This document shows positions 18,940-27,596 of a stretch of DNA of 64,000 bases, in pieces (the first letter of the stretch is position 1; each line of letters starts with the position of its first letter). Origin of the DNA: Nisaea denitrificans DSM 18348 (GTDB lineage Bacteria > Pseudomonadota > Alphaproteobacteria > Thalassobaculales > Thalassobaculaceae). The stretch is taken from positions 371,384 through 435,383 of the forward strand of contig NZ_KE384531.1 in assembly GCF_000426505.1 (NCBI RefSeq), written 5' to 3'. The notes under the pieces were generated by a model. The model saw nothing but the letters and a program-made list of their open reading frames with translations, did not search any database and was not told the origin of the DNA. The position numbers and the translations under genes were made by a program.

Positions 18940-18990
18940 TGTACAGAAGTGGACAAAATGATGGGCGCGTGTTTTATCCACTTCTGTACA
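18940..18990. promoter_or_regulatory. Paired TetR operators between TetR and DUF1330 genes
   Basis: Two copies of a 16-bp dyad of form TGTnCAnnnnTGnACA: TGTACAGAAGTGGACA at 18940-18955 and its inverted near-copy at 18975-18990 (one deviation). The two copies form a large inverted repeat: 19-bp arms (18940-18958, 18972-18990) with one mismatch. Centres are 35 bp apart. Palindrome type, size and place between divergent genes fit TetR operators; binding itself is inferred. Confidence 0.8.
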
Positions 18991-19040
18991 TAACGTGCCC
19001 GGCAAGTTCTGTCGAGCGTTCAGGGAATGAGGAGATATTC

Positions 19041-19334
19041 ATGACGGCGTTTTTTGTGGCTGTGGTTGCAGTCAAGGACCCGGCCAAGATGCAGGACTAC
19101 TCAAAGCAAGCCGCGGAAACCTTCAAGCCGTTTGGCGGTGAAATGGTGATGCGCGGCAAGGTCGGGGAAGTTCTTACCGGCGGTAATGCCAATCATCAGG
19201 CGACGGGCATAGCCTCCTTCCCGAGCATGCAGGACCTGAAAGCCTGGTACGCTTCGGACGCCTATCAGGCGATCATTCCGCTGCGCGAGGAAGCGGCGGA
19301 CATGACGATTACCGCGTACGACGTTCCGTCCTGA
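19041..19334 (+). CDS. DUF1330 domain protein
   Basis: 97-residue ferredoxin-like (dimeric alpha/beta barrel) protein: FFVAVVAVKDPAKMQDYSKQAAETFKPFGGEMVMRGK and SFPSMQDLKAWYASDAYQAIIPLREEAADM are the two halves of the DUF1330 fold, with the usual W/Y-S-x-x-Y-x-x-x-x-x-x-R segment. Function of the family is not established. Start chosen at the ATG with GAGGAGA upstream. Only gene under the divergent promoter controlled by the TetR protein, so it is the likely regulated product. Confidence 0.88.
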   Translation: MTAFFVAVVAVKDPAKMQDYSKQAAETFKPFGGEMVMRGKVGEVLTGGNANHQATGIASFPSMQDLKAWYASDAYQAIIPLREEAADMTITAYDVPS

Positions 19335-19465
19335 TCCGTCGCATGAGGCGGCCCGGCACTGGCGCCTCGCGCCGAGAGTCGGATCGTTCCGTGAAAAGGC
19401 CATGGCCCGGGTGATCCCGGATGATCTAGGCTTCCCGTGTTGGCAACAATGCGGGGCTGCCGGGT

Positions 19466-20626
19466 ATGAAGATCACAGGCATCCGGAGCCATGTGCTCCA
19501 GTACGATCTCGATGAAGAGCTCGGCTATTCCCAGCAATATTACCTGAAGCGCACCACCCATCTGGTGGAGATCACGACCGACGAGGGGCTGGTTGGCTGG
19601 GGCGAGTGTTTCGGCGGCGGCGATATCGCCTTTGCAAACAAGGCCATCGTTGAGCGCGTGATCCAGCCGATGGTGCTCGGCATGGATCCGCTTGAGCGTG
19701 AGGTGATCTGGCACAAGGTCTATAACCTTCTGCGAGATCACGGCCAGAAGGGCATGCCGATCCAGTCTCTCTCCGGTGTCGATATCGCACTCTGGGATCT
19801 GGCCGGCAAGATCCACGGGGTGCCGGTCTACCGGTTGCTCGGCGGTGCCTTTCGGGACCGTATCCAGGTCTATGGCTACGGCATGATGTTGCAGAGGGTG
19901 CCTGACCTGAAGGAGCGCTTCGCTGTCGAGAGCGCGGCGATCAGCGCAGCCGGCTACAAGGCGATGAAGATGAAGGTCGGGCGCGGCGTGAAAGAGGACA
20001 TCGCGTTGGTCGAGACTGTCCGCGGTGCTATTGGCCCCGATATTGGTCTGATGGTGGATGCGAACCATGCCTATACGGCACGGGAAGCGATACCGCTCGG
20101 GCGCGAACTGGAGCGGCTCGGCGTTGCCTGGTTCGAGGAGCCGGTCGCGCCGGAGGACAGGCAGGGCTATCGCGATCTCTGCCTCGCCCTCGATATGCCG
20201 ATTGCCGGAGGCGAGGGGGAGTTCACCCGCTGGGGCTTCCGCGATCTGATCCATAACCGCTGCGTCGACGTTCTGCAGCCGGAAGTCTGCGGGCTTGGCG
20301 GCATCACCGAATATCTGAAGGTCAGGGCCTTGGCGGAGGCCCATTTCATGCCGATCGTGAACCATGTCTGGGGCTCGGCGGTGGCCGTCGCCACCAACAT
20401 GCACCTCCTGGCCGCGTTGCCGGACCTGCCGGGCGGCGCGCACCCGGTTCAGCCGATGCTGGAATACGACACCACGCCGAACCGGTTCCGGGAAGAGTTG
20501 CTGGTCGAACCGCTCCGGGTCGGCGAGCAGGTGAAGGAAAGCGGCGGCAGCGTCGGTCTGCCGGGCGGGCCGGGGCTCGGTATCGAGCCGGACCCGGATT
20601 TTGTGAAGCATTTTTCTGTTAGCTAA
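19466..20626 (+). CDS. Mandelate racemase/muconate lactonizing enzyme family protein (enolase superfamily)
   Basis: 386 residues with an N-terminal capping domain and a C-terminal TIM barrel. Active-site pieces of the mandelate racemase subgroup are present: K-x-K in MKMKVGRG (about 172-174), metal ligands in MVDANHAY (Asp), WFEEPV (Glu) and AGGEGEF (Glu), and the catalytic His in PIVNHVWGSAV. LWDLAGKIHGVPVYRLLGG is the usual barrel entry. Likely dehydrates or racemises a sugar acid or related 2-hydroxy acid. The ATG has only a weak ribosome site. Stands alone; the substrate is unknown. Confidence 0.92.
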   Translation: MKITGIRSHVLQYDLDEELGYSQQYYLKRTTHLVEITTDEGLVGWGECFGGGDIAFANKAIVERVIQPMVLGMDPLEREVIWHKVYNLLRDHGQKGMPIQSLSGVDIALWDLAGKIHGVPVYRLLGGAFRDRIQVYGYGMMLQRVPDLKERFAVESAAISAAGYKAMKMKVGRGVKEDIALVETVRGAIGPDIGLMVDANHAYTAREAIPLGRELERLGVAWFEEPVAPEDRQGYRDLCLALDMPIAGGEGEFTRWGFRDLIHNRCVDVLQPEVCGLGGITEYLKVRALAEAHFMPIVNHVWGSAVAVATNMHLLAALPDLPGGAHPVQPMLEYDTTPNRFREELLVEPLRVGEQVKESGGSVGLPGGPGLGIEPDPDFVKHFSVS

Positions 20627-20823
20627 TTGCGACCCAAAGCGGTCGCTTAAAGCGTGAGTTTGATGGAGCAGCACCGACGTCAGCGGTCGCAACAGGCCTC
20701 GATCATATCCGCTTCAAGAGAAAGCAGGCTCTACTAATCCATGGCCCGAATCAGGCGGCAATGTCGCCTCCTTGCCTCGAAATTACGAAAGAAGGTATTT
20801 GCGGAGCTAAGGCCTATTCACTG

Positions 20824-22200
20824 CTAAGGGCTATTCACCTGGCTTGGCAGCCAGACCCTCATTTTCAAACCGTTGAGCACGTTGGTGGCTCGTATTGTCC
20901 CGCCGTGCTTATGGACGATTGTGCGTGCTATTGAGAGTCCGAGGCCCACATTCCCGGTCTCGGTGTTTCTGTCTTCGTTGACCCGGAAGAATGGCTCGAA
21001 GATATCGTCGAGCATCTCATCCGGTACACCAGGCCCCTCGTCGACGATCTCAATCGAAACGCCATCCTCTTCTGAATCGACGCTTACATGGGCTTTACTT
21101 CCATAGTTGACGGCGTTTTCGAGCACATTTCGAATTGCACGTCGCAATGCGACTGGTCGGCAGAGGTATCTGCGGGCCCGCAGATTTGTCGAGAAAGCTA
21201 CCCCCGGGAACTCTCTGACGAGATTCGAAAGGGTCTCGACCAGATCGATAGTTTCACTTTTCTCTTCCTGGACTTCGCGTTTAGCAAAAACCAGGCAATC
21301 TTCGACCATCGAGCCCATGTCCTGAAGCGTCTGGACCATCTCGGACTTTAGCTCTTGATCCTTGATGAATTCCGCTCTCAATCGTAGGGAAGTGATGGGT
21401 GTCCGCAGATCGTGGCTGACGGCCGCCAGCATTTTCGTTCGGTCTTCGACAAATCGGCTAATACTTTCTTGCATGGTATTGAACGTGATTATCGTGGATT
21501 TGAGTTCGTCAGGCCCTTCCACCTCAACATATCCGACCGCCTCACCTTGACCAAACCGTTCGGCGGCCAAAGACAATTTCCGCAACGGCGCCGTGATGCG
21601 TTTGACGATGATCGCAACGATTAACAAGATCCCAACGAGCGTAAGGCCAGCGGACAGAATTACCGGTAGAAGAATCACCAATTCATCTACCGGCGACAAA
21701 ACTCTGGCGTTGAGCCATTCCTTCTCATTCAACTGTATCGAAACGTAATCAATCGGACAGGTGCCTCCTTGATTGGACTGCTTCTCGGCAATAAGGCAGT
21801 CCTCGATCCTCTCCGCGAACCAGAACTCCCATATGCTCAAGGACGACACCGTATTATCAGTGGCGAATATAGGCCTTCCAGATAGAATCTTAGGCACGCG
21901 TGCAACACTGTCATCCGGAAGATCGAATTTGTTCTGAGTAAGTGGCACTTCGCCTACATGGAATTGAATATCTGGATCGCTTGTCGCCCGTAAGAGTTTC
22001 TCGCGTTCGGCACCCGATGTCGTACGCCCAATCTCATAAGCAGTAGCGACTTCCTCGATGACCATTCTGACCTGTTGTTCTTGAATACCTTCATCCGTCT
22101 TGACATAGAAGACGACGAGGATGATGGCTTGAGACAGTAGGACAGCCCCGATGATAAGAATCATCAATTGGCCTGCAATCGTTCTGTGAAGCTGTCTCAT
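20824..22200 (-). CDS. Sensor histidine kinase, EnvZ-like
   Basis: 458 residues. First membrane helix about 10-34, a periplasmic sensor region to about 173 with two cysteines (DCL, TCP), second helix about 174-200, HAMP, then HisKA with phospho-acceptor H263 in AAVSHDLRTPI and HATPase_c with NVLENAVNYG, DEGPGVP, GLGLSIARTIV. Start set at the ATG that overlaps the stop of the response regulator gene by 4 bp (ATGA), giving translational coupling; an earlier in-frame start is less likely. Partner of the adjacent OmpR-type regulator. Confidence 0.94.
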   Translation of the reverse strand: MRQLHRTIAGQLMILIIGAVLLSQAIILVVFYVKTDEGIQEQQVRMVIEEVATAYEIGRTTSGAEREKLLRATSDPDIQFHVGEVPLTQNKFDLPDDSVARVPKILSGRPIFATDNTVSSLSIWEFWFAERIEDCLIAEKQSNQGGTCPIDYVSIQLNEKEWLNARVLSPVDELVILLPVILSAGLTLVGILLIVAIIVKRITAPLRKLSLAAERFGQGEAVGYVEVEGPDELKSTIITFNTMQESISRFVEDRTKMLAAVSHDLRTPITSLRLRAEFIKDQELKSEMVQTLQDMGSMVEDCLVFAKREVQEEKSETIDLVETLSNLVREFPGVAFSTNLRARRYLCRPVALRRAIRNVLENAVNYGSKAHVSVDSEEDGVSIEIVDEGPGVPDEMLDDIFEPFFRVNEDRNTETGNVGLGLSIARTIVHKHGGTIRATNVLNGLKMRVWLPSQVNSP

Positions 22201-22922
22201 CGGCGGGCTACGTCCAAGGCGAACATGTAACCACCACCCCATACTGTTTTGACGATTTCAGGATTTTTTGGGTCCACTTCGATCTTCTTGCGAAGCCTGC
22301 TGACCTGATTATCGATGGACCGGTCGAACACATTGGCGGCGCGACTACTGACCATATCGAGCAACTGATCGCGGGAGAGAACCATCTTCGGATGGTCGAG
22401 AAAGGTCATTAAGAGCCTGAACTCTACCGTACTAAGCGCCGTTTCCTGGCCGTCACTCTCCTTCCTGAGGGCCTGCCGGCCCAGGTCCAGGACCCAGGCC
22501 CCGAAACCAATCTGGCCCGCTTCAATTCCCGAATACTGCTTAGGCAAGCTGTGTACGCGTCGCAGCACGCCTTTGATCCGTGCCAAGAGCTCACGGGGAT
22601 TGAATGGTTTGGTCAGGTAATCATCCGCGCCGATCTCCAGCCCGACAATGCGGTCGGTCTCGTTGGCAACTGCTGTCAGCAGAATGACCGGTATGTCACG
22701 TGTCTCCCGTATACGCCTGCAGATTTCCAACCCGCCTTCGCCAGGCATCAAGATGTCGAGAACGATCAAGTCAATCGACGCGGCTTTAACGACGGTATCC
22801 ATTTCTGCGCCATTGGCGGCCATCGAAACTCGAAACCCGTTCTCGCCGAGATACTTCGCCAAGGGCTCCCGGATATTCCTATGGTCGTCGACGACCAAGA
22901 TGTGAGGATTCTTCGGCGGCAT
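22197..22922 (-). CDS. OmpR/PhoB-family response regulator
   Basis: 241 residues from the chosen ATG. Receiver domain: ILVVDDHRN with the acidic pair, phospho-Asp in LIVLDILMPGEGG, TAV switch, and K in LTKPFNPREL. C-terminal winged helix about 140-235 with STVEFRLLMTFLDHPKMVLSRDQLLDMV, FDRSIDNQVSRLRKKIE and TVWGGGYMF. A TTG six codons upstream is possible; the ATG is preferred although GGAG lies 12 nt before it. Co-transcribed with the kinase and divergent from the MipA-type gene, a plausible target. Confidence 0.95.
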   Translation of the reverse strand: MPPKNPHILVVDDHRNIREPLAKYLGENGFRVSMAANGAEMDTVVKAASIDLIVLDILMPGEGGLEICRRIRETRDIPVILLTAVANETDRIVGLEIGADDYLTKPFNPRELLARIKGVLRRVHSLPKQYSGIEAGQIGFGAWVLDLGRQALRKESDGQETALSTVEFRLLMTFLDHPKMVLSRDQLLDMVSSRAANVFDRSIDNQVSRLRKKIEVDPKNPEIVKTVWGGGYMFALDVARR

Positions 22923-23355
22923 TGCGTTCAGAATCTCCAATCACTTCCATGCGTCGAGTTATGGACATGCGGATAATCAATTTCTCCGCGTCAAAGAAGC
23001 AGAAATATGTATAAAAGTATGCTAGGGCGCCTCGTTGACAGGCTTATTTTCAGAGTCGCCCAAACCGGACTAATCATTCAGACAATTCGTCACTAGAACG
23101 CGGCCGTGGAGTGTGGGTCACCGCCCCGATCGTAACGGAACTCGCGCCGCAGGAACCACGTTCGATCACCAGTGGGGACATATCGGTGGATCGGAAAGCG
23201 CTGCCAAAACGCCTATCTCAGGGCGATCGAAGCGCAGACTCGCTGTCACACTTTTTTACAACTTAACGGCCTTTCTGACATACGGGTGTGAAATGTCGCC
23301 CCCAGCCTGCCCAGCATCGAGTCTTCAATGGCAAAGCTGAATGAAGGGCTGGCAC
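22923..23355. other. 433-bp intergenic region between response regulator and MipA-type gene
   Basis: No gene or RNA was recognised. A TTGACA hexamer at 23035-23040 lacks a convincing -10 element at 17 bp. The region should hold the divergent promoters and the response regulator's binding sites, but no clear direct repeat pair stood out. Short open frames here have no coding look. Confidence 0.5.
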
Positions 23356-24180
23356 ATGAACTACATAGATTGTCGCAACGGCGTCGCGGGGGGGCTGCTG
23401 ATGGCGATTGTTACACTCCCCGGGATTGCATCGGCCCAGGACGAATGGGAGTTCGTGATCGGAGGCGGCGTGGGATATGAATCCAAGTACGAGGGCTCCG
23501 ATGACATGGAGGCCACGTTCCTCCCGGTCGCGGGCATTACTTGGAAGGACACGGTGTATCTTTCGACGGAAGATGGATTGGGCGCCGTCGTCTACGACGA
23601 CAACAATTTCACCGTAAATGTCAGTTTCAATTATGAGTGGGGTCGCGACGAAAGCGACAGTTCCGACCTGAAGGGGCTGGGTGACGTCGATGGCGCACCA
23701 ACGCTGAACTTGAGCCTTGAGTATGACATCGGTCCCGTGACCCCGTTCGTCGAACTGACCCGACATCTCGGAGGCACCGACTCACTGGAAGCGTCCTTCG
23801 GTGTCGAAACCATGATCCCCGTGAGCGCCCTGATGGGCGACGGCTCCGGATCGCGCATGGCGGATTCAGGCGACGAGGGCCCGGACGGACCGGCTTTCAT
23901 GGCCGGCATCTCCACCACGTGGTCGGATGACAAGTACATGGACAGCTACTTCGGCATCAACTCGACCCAGTCGGCGCGCTCCGGCCTGTCGCGGTTCAAC
24001 GCGGGTTCCGGCTTCAAATCCGTCGGAGCGGAGCTCGGCTTCGTATATCCCGTCGGCGAGAACTGGGAGATTCTGACGATGGTCGAATACTCCCAGCTAA
24101 TCGGTGACGCAGCGGACAGCCCGATCAGCAAGGACGATTCCGTTCTCTTTGGCGGGGTCACCGTCTCCTACAAATTCTGA
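23356..24180 (+). CDS. MipA/OmpV-family outer membrane protein
   Basis: 274 residues. Signal peptide ending at ASAQDE (about residue 28), then a beta-barrel with the family opening VIGGGVGYESKYEGSDDMEATFLPVAG and the closing VLFGGVTVSYKF with terminal Phe needed for barrel assembly. Such proteins scaffold murein enzymes or act as small barrels often under two-component control. Start chosen at the second ATG because GAAGGG lies 10 bp before it. Reads away from the two-component genes. Specific role unknown. Confidence 0.9.
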   Translation: MNYIDCRNGVAGGLLMAIVTLPGIASAQDEWEFVIGGGVGYESKYEGSDDMEATFLPVAGITWKDTVYLSTEDGLGAVVYDDNNFTVNVSFNYEWGRDESDSSDLKGLGDVDGAPTLNLSLEYDIGPVTPFVELTRHLGGTDSLEASFGVETMIPVSALMGDGSGSRMADSGDEGPDGPAFMAGISTTWSDDKYMDSYFGINSTQSARSGLSRFNAGSGFKSVGAELGFVYPVGENWEILTMVEYSQLIGDAADSPISKDDSVLFGGVTVSYKF

Positions 24181-24271
24181 GGGATCATTCCGGGCCGACA
24201 ATTGCGCCTTTGATCCATCACCCATCAGCAACGACGCACAACTTTTGCGCAATCACGGGCAGCAAACGACG

Positions 24272-24339
24272 GGTGCTGACGACAACGTTCGTGTCAGCAC
24301 CGACAACAGAAGGTGGTGCCCCCTGCCACCACCTTCTGT
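24272..24339. repeat. Two consecutive perfect stem-loops between mipA-like and amidohydrolase genes
   Basis: Hairpin 1: GGTGCTGAC (24272-24280) with GTCAGCACC (24293-24301), 12-nt loop. Hairpin 2: ACAGAAGGTGGTG (24306-24318) with CACCACCTTCTGT (24327-24339), 8-nt loop, 13 bp perfect. No U run follows on either strand (C run on the plus side), so they are not a textbook intrinsic terminator. They may be a processing or attenuation structure or large operators. Confidence 0.75.
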
Positions 24340-24414
24340 GCCCCCAATCGAAGCCTTCGCGAGGCGAATGCTGCCCCCGAACTGCACAGCACAAACATCG
24401 GAACGGAAACTGAC

Positions 24415-25557
24415 ATGAAGCCGATTGCAAAGCCCCTGAAACAATTTGTGACGGGACGCCGAAACTTTCTAAGCGGTGCGGTTGCACTTGGTCTTGGTAC
24501 CGGATTGTCCGCACCCGCCATTGTCTCCCGCGCCGCCGCGGCAGAACCTTCGGTCATCGCGTTGCGAGACCAGGATCTGCGATTTATCGCAACGGAAGAG
24601 ACATATACCACCGACGAACTGATAGCACTGAACGCGATTAACGATGATCACGTAGAGTACCTCAAGGAAACTGGTCTCGACGAAATCGGCCCGGGCCGCA
24701 TCGGCGCAATGGACGACGCGGGAATCAACGTTCAAATCCTCTCCGCACATACGCCGGGCGTGCAGAATGTCCCCGGCCAGGAAGGCATCGATTTCGCGTA
24801 TCGTCTCAACAAGATGATTGCCGATGGCCCGATGGCTACCTATCCGGGGCGGTTCCAGGCCTATGCAACATTGCCGCTGCAAGATCCGGAGGCATCAGCG
24901 GACGAACTGGAACGCGCCGTTCGGGAAGATGGCTTCGTGGGAGCCATGACCAATGGATTCATAGGCAAGAAATTCCTTGACCACCCCGATTTTGAGCCTG
25001 TCCTGGAACGTGCCGAGGCTCTTGACGTGCCGATATACCTGCATCCGGGCTTCCCGCCTGAGGAAGTCTTCGAGATTTACTACCGCATTACACGGCCAGA
25101 ATATAACAAGGAGTATCAGGACTACATTTTCAGCGGATCCGGCTATGGATGGCACCAGGAAGTCATTATTCAATGCCTTCGCATGATCATGACCGGGGCG
25201 TTCGACAGATTCCCTAAACTGCAGATGATTGTGGGCCACATGGGAGAGGGTCTCCCGTTTTTCTACGAGCGCATCGTGGGAGATATGGGCCATGCGACCG
25301 AAAGTTCGCTGAAGAAGCCTATCGGGCAATATCTCAACGACAATTTCTGGTTCACGACCAGCGCCTTCTTCCAGGATGAACTGCTTCATCTCTTGCTGAG
25401 GTACATCAGCCTGGATCGGGTGATGTTTGGAACCGACTACCCGTTCGCAGACATGAAGCAAGGAACCGACTGGTTTCGGGCAGTGGACCTGCCCCGCGAG
25501 GCCAAGGAAAAAATTGCGTTCCGGAATGCAGCAAAGCTGTTCGGCTTAAACGCCTGA
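24415..25557 (+). CDS. Tat-exported amidohydrolase, ACMSD-like TIM-barrel family
   Basis: 380 residues. A twin-arginine signal GRRNFLSGAVALGLG with AIVSRAAAAE cleavage region (about 14-45) marks export of a folded, probably metal-loaded enzyme. Amidohydrolase_2 landmarks: GRIGAMDDAGINVQILSAHTPGVQ, IYLHPGFPPEE (metal His), IVGHMGEGLPFFYERI (second His) and MFGTDYPFADMKQG (catalytic Asp). Family members decarboxylate or hydrolyse aromatic or lactone carboxylates. Start fixed by the Tat signal. Follows the MipA-type gene with paired hairpins between. Confidence 0.9.
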   Translation: MKPIAKPLKQFVTGRRNFLSGAVALGLGTGLSAPAIVSRAAAAEPSVIALRDQDLRFIATEETYTTDELIALNAINDDHVEYLKETGLDEIGPGRIGAMDDAGINVQILSAHTPGVQNVPGQEGIDFAYRLNKMIADGPMATYPGRFQAYATLPLQDPEASADELERAVREDGFVGAMTNGFIGKKFLDHPDFEPVLERAEALDVPIYLHPGFPPEEVFEIYYRITRPEYNKEYQDYIFSGSGYGWHQEVIIQCLRMIMTGAFDRFPKLQMIVGHMGEGLPFFYERIVGDMGHATESSLKKPIGQYLNDNFWFTTSAFFQDELLHLLLRYISLDRVMFGTDYPFADMKQGTDWFRAVDLPREAKEKIAFRNAAKLFGLNA

Positions 25558-25656
25558 CTCACTGGCCCCGCCCGGCACTGCAGACGGCGTCTCCTGTCCG
25601 TGCGCCGCCGAGCAAGGCCGGACGGGTGCGAGGCGCCGTCCGATCAGGAGGAAAGC

Positions 25657-25856
25657 TCTATGACGAGTTCAAGTAGCTAGCCAATAAGCTGGCCTCCGCA
25701 CACGATCCGCATGGCGCGCCACTGAAGCCTCTATACTGGCGGGAAATTCCTTCAGTTCCAGAGGATGAAAAGTGGGAGGGAGAATACGATAGGCACGCGG
25801 AAATTGAACTCGTGCCAATTTCAGATATCGGTCACTGGGTCGTCAATCGAGCTTGA
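25657..25856 (+). pseudogene. Possible broken small gene with in-frame TAG
   Basis: The frame before the TGA at 25854-25856 encodes a protein-like stretch, LASAHDPHGAPLKPLYW then REIPSVPEDEKWEGEYDRHA and IELVPISDIGHWVVNRA. Upstream in the same frame, KLYDEFK is followed by a TAG (25677-25679) and then LANKLAS, as if one codon of an intact helix had mutated to a stop. No start codon follows the TAG. It overlaps the end of the convergent NUDIX gene by 14 bp. I do not recognise the family; it may equally be chance. Confidence 0.35.
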
Positions 25857-26307
25857 TCGTACCTTCTTGAAGAATACTTTTTAACCCAGTTGGGTAGAGT
25901 TCAAGCCCACCACAGTCCAGCGTGTTCACATCGAACCAGGATGCGCGACAGGGTGCTCCATTATCTTCCAAATACTCTATCGGCCCATCATGCGTATAAG
26001 CGTCATCCGGGAAGGCAATGTTGGATACAAATGCAACCTCATGCCCAACGACACCATGATGGGTATAGATGCTTTCCAGGATCACCGGGGTTCCAATGAT
26101 TTGAACCGCTACGCCGAGTTCTTCATCGAACTCCCGTACCAAGGCATCCCCCCAACTCTCCCCAAACTCCAGCCGCCCGCCAAGCGGTCTGACGCCTTTG
26201 ATGCTTCCATCGTCATTCTGAATTTCACTGGCCAAGAGGAGACCGTTCCGCCAGGCGAGGCCGAGCGCTTTGACTTCAATAGTTTGTGACGGGCGCCAAG
26301 TTTGCAT
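25843..26307 (-). CDS. NUDIX hydrolase
   Basis: 154 residues from the ATG of MQTWRPSQ. The Nudix box is complete: G-RLEFG-E-SWGDALV-RE-F-D-EE-L-G-V around residues 45-70, which binds Mg2+ for pyrophosphate cleavage of a nucleoside-diphosphate derivative. TIEVKALGLAWRNGLLLAS is the first strand pair. Start chosen where the Nudix fold begins; an upstream ATG would add 20 hydrophobic residues without support. GC content is lower than most neighbours, a hint of more recent arrival. Substrate unknown. Confidence 0.88.
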   Translation of the reverse strand: MQTWRPSQTIEVKALGLAWRNGLLLASEIQNDDGSIKGVRPLGGRLEFGESWGDALVREFDEELGVAVQIIGTPVILESIYTHHGVVGHEVAFVSNIAFPDDAYTHDGPIEYLEDNGAPCRASWFDVNTLDCGGLELYPTGLKSILQEGTIKLD

Positions 26308-26367
26308 TGGGTCAGCCAGTAATAAGGTGAGGTGGATACAGGCACAGATTAAATGCCAAACCATCAT

Positions 26368-26614
26368 GCAAGATCGTGCAAGTAAACAAATTCGGCGTCT
26401 GGGAGATGAATGCGGTTCAGGCGGTTTTGGTGATCTTTCTCAAAATGCCCGCCGGGGCTTAGAAGACCGCGCCGTGCTGAACAGCGATCTTGAAGAGCAT
26501 GAGGAGTTCTGAGCCGATTACCCTGGTGCAGGGCTGATCTTCCGTTTTCCCGTTGGAAACCTGGCCCTGCAGACGATATGAAAGGGCAGATTGCAGCCAG
26601 AGGCTAAAAGACAC
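26368..26614. other. 247-bp intergenic region, nothing firm
   Basis: Between NUDIX and dusA starts, both reading outward. A plus-strand frame ending TGA near 26510 has an acidic tail (DLEEHEEF) but no good start or ribosome site; it is not called. Promoters for both genes must lie here. Confidence 0.4.
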
Positions 26615-27595
26615 GTGACTGAACTTCACCGCATATCCGTCGCACCGATGATGGACTGGACTGACCGGCACGACCGCTATTTCCTGCGGCTGATCAGCCG
26701 GCATGCCGTCCTCTATACGGAGATGGTGACGACCGGCGCCCTGCTGCACGGCGATGCCAAGCGTTTCCTGCGCTATGACGCGTCCGAGCATCCGCTTGTC
26801 CTGCAGCTTGGCGGCAGCGAGCCCGATGCCATGGCGGAATGTGCTCGTATGGCCGAGGATTGGGGCTATGCGGAAGTGAACATCAATGTCGGTTGCCCGA
26901 GCGACCGGGTGCAGTCCGGCAGTTTCGGCGCCTGCCTGATGCGGGAGCCCGATCTGGTCGCACGCTGCGTCGAGGCGATGAGCCGCGCGGTTTCCATTCC
27001 CGTTACGGTGAAGTCCCGCATCGGTGTCGACGATCAGGAGCCGGAGGTGGTTTTGCCCGCGTTCATCCGTCAGGTTGCAGACGCCGGGTGCCGTCATGTC
27101 ATCGTGCATGCCCGCAAGGCCTGGCTGCAGGGCCTCAGCCCGAAGGAAAACCGGGACGTGCCGCCGCTGGACTACCCGCTGGTCCATGCCATGAAGCAGC
27201 AGTTCAACGAGCTTCAGATCTTTATCAACGGCGGTATCGCCACGCTCGATGAAGCCGAAGCGCAGCTCGCGCATGTCGATGGCGTGATGATCGGCCGGGC
27301 CGCCTATCAGACGCCTTGGGTTCTGGCCGATGTTGACCGCCGGTTCTATGGCGCTGGCGAGACGGATCTCACTCCCTGGGAGGTAGCCGATGCGATGGTG
27401 GAGTACGCCGCCCGCCGCATGACCGAAGGCGTGCCGCTGAAAAGCATCACCCGCCATCTTCTCGGACTGTTCCAGGGTTGCGCGGGTGCCCGCGCGTGGC
27501 GCCGTCACCTGTCGGAAAACGCCTTCCGCGAGGATTCCCGTCCGGAACTGATACGTGAGGCGGCGGAGCTGGTGCCGAGGCGGCAGGCGGCCTGA
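26615..27595 (+). CDS. dusA: tRNA-dihydrouridine(20/20a) synthase DusA
   Basis: 326 residues; FMN flavoprotein reducing U20/U20a of tRNA with NADPH. N-terminus RISVAPMMDWTDRHDRYFLRLIS, then YTEMVTTGALLHGD, VNINVGCPSDRVQSGSFGACLM with the catalytic Cys, HARKAWLQGLSPKENRDVPPLDY and the FMN phosphate motif GGIAT/MIGRAAYQTPW are all DusA-specific. Start chosen at GTG (VTELHR) with AGAGG upstream; a TTG eight codons earlier is possible. Convergent with the MFS gene, 1 bp between stops. Confidence 0.95.
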   Translation: MTELHRISVAPMMDWTDRHDRYFLRLISRHAVLYTEMVTTGALLHGDAKRFLRYDASEHPLVLQLGGSEPDAMAECARMAEDWGYAEVNINVGCPSDRVQSGSFGACLMREPDLVARCVEAMSRAVSIPVTVKSRIGVDDQEPEVVLPAFIRQVADAGCRHVIVHARKAWLQGLSPKENRDVPPLDYPLVHAMKQQFNELQIFINGGIATLDEAEAQLAHVDGVMIGRAAYQTPWVLADVDRRFYGAGETDLTPWEVADAMVEYAARRMTEGVPLKSITRHLLGLFQGCAGARAWRRHLSENAFREDSRPELIREAAELVPRRQAA

Positions 27596-27596
27596 A

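Noticed and set aside
19265-20692. 475-codon minus-strand frame
   Set aside because: Antisense to the enolase-superfamily gene with complete active site.
26368-26614. Small ORF with acidic tail
   Set aside because: No start with ribosome site, no homology recognised, frame inconsistent with coding bias.
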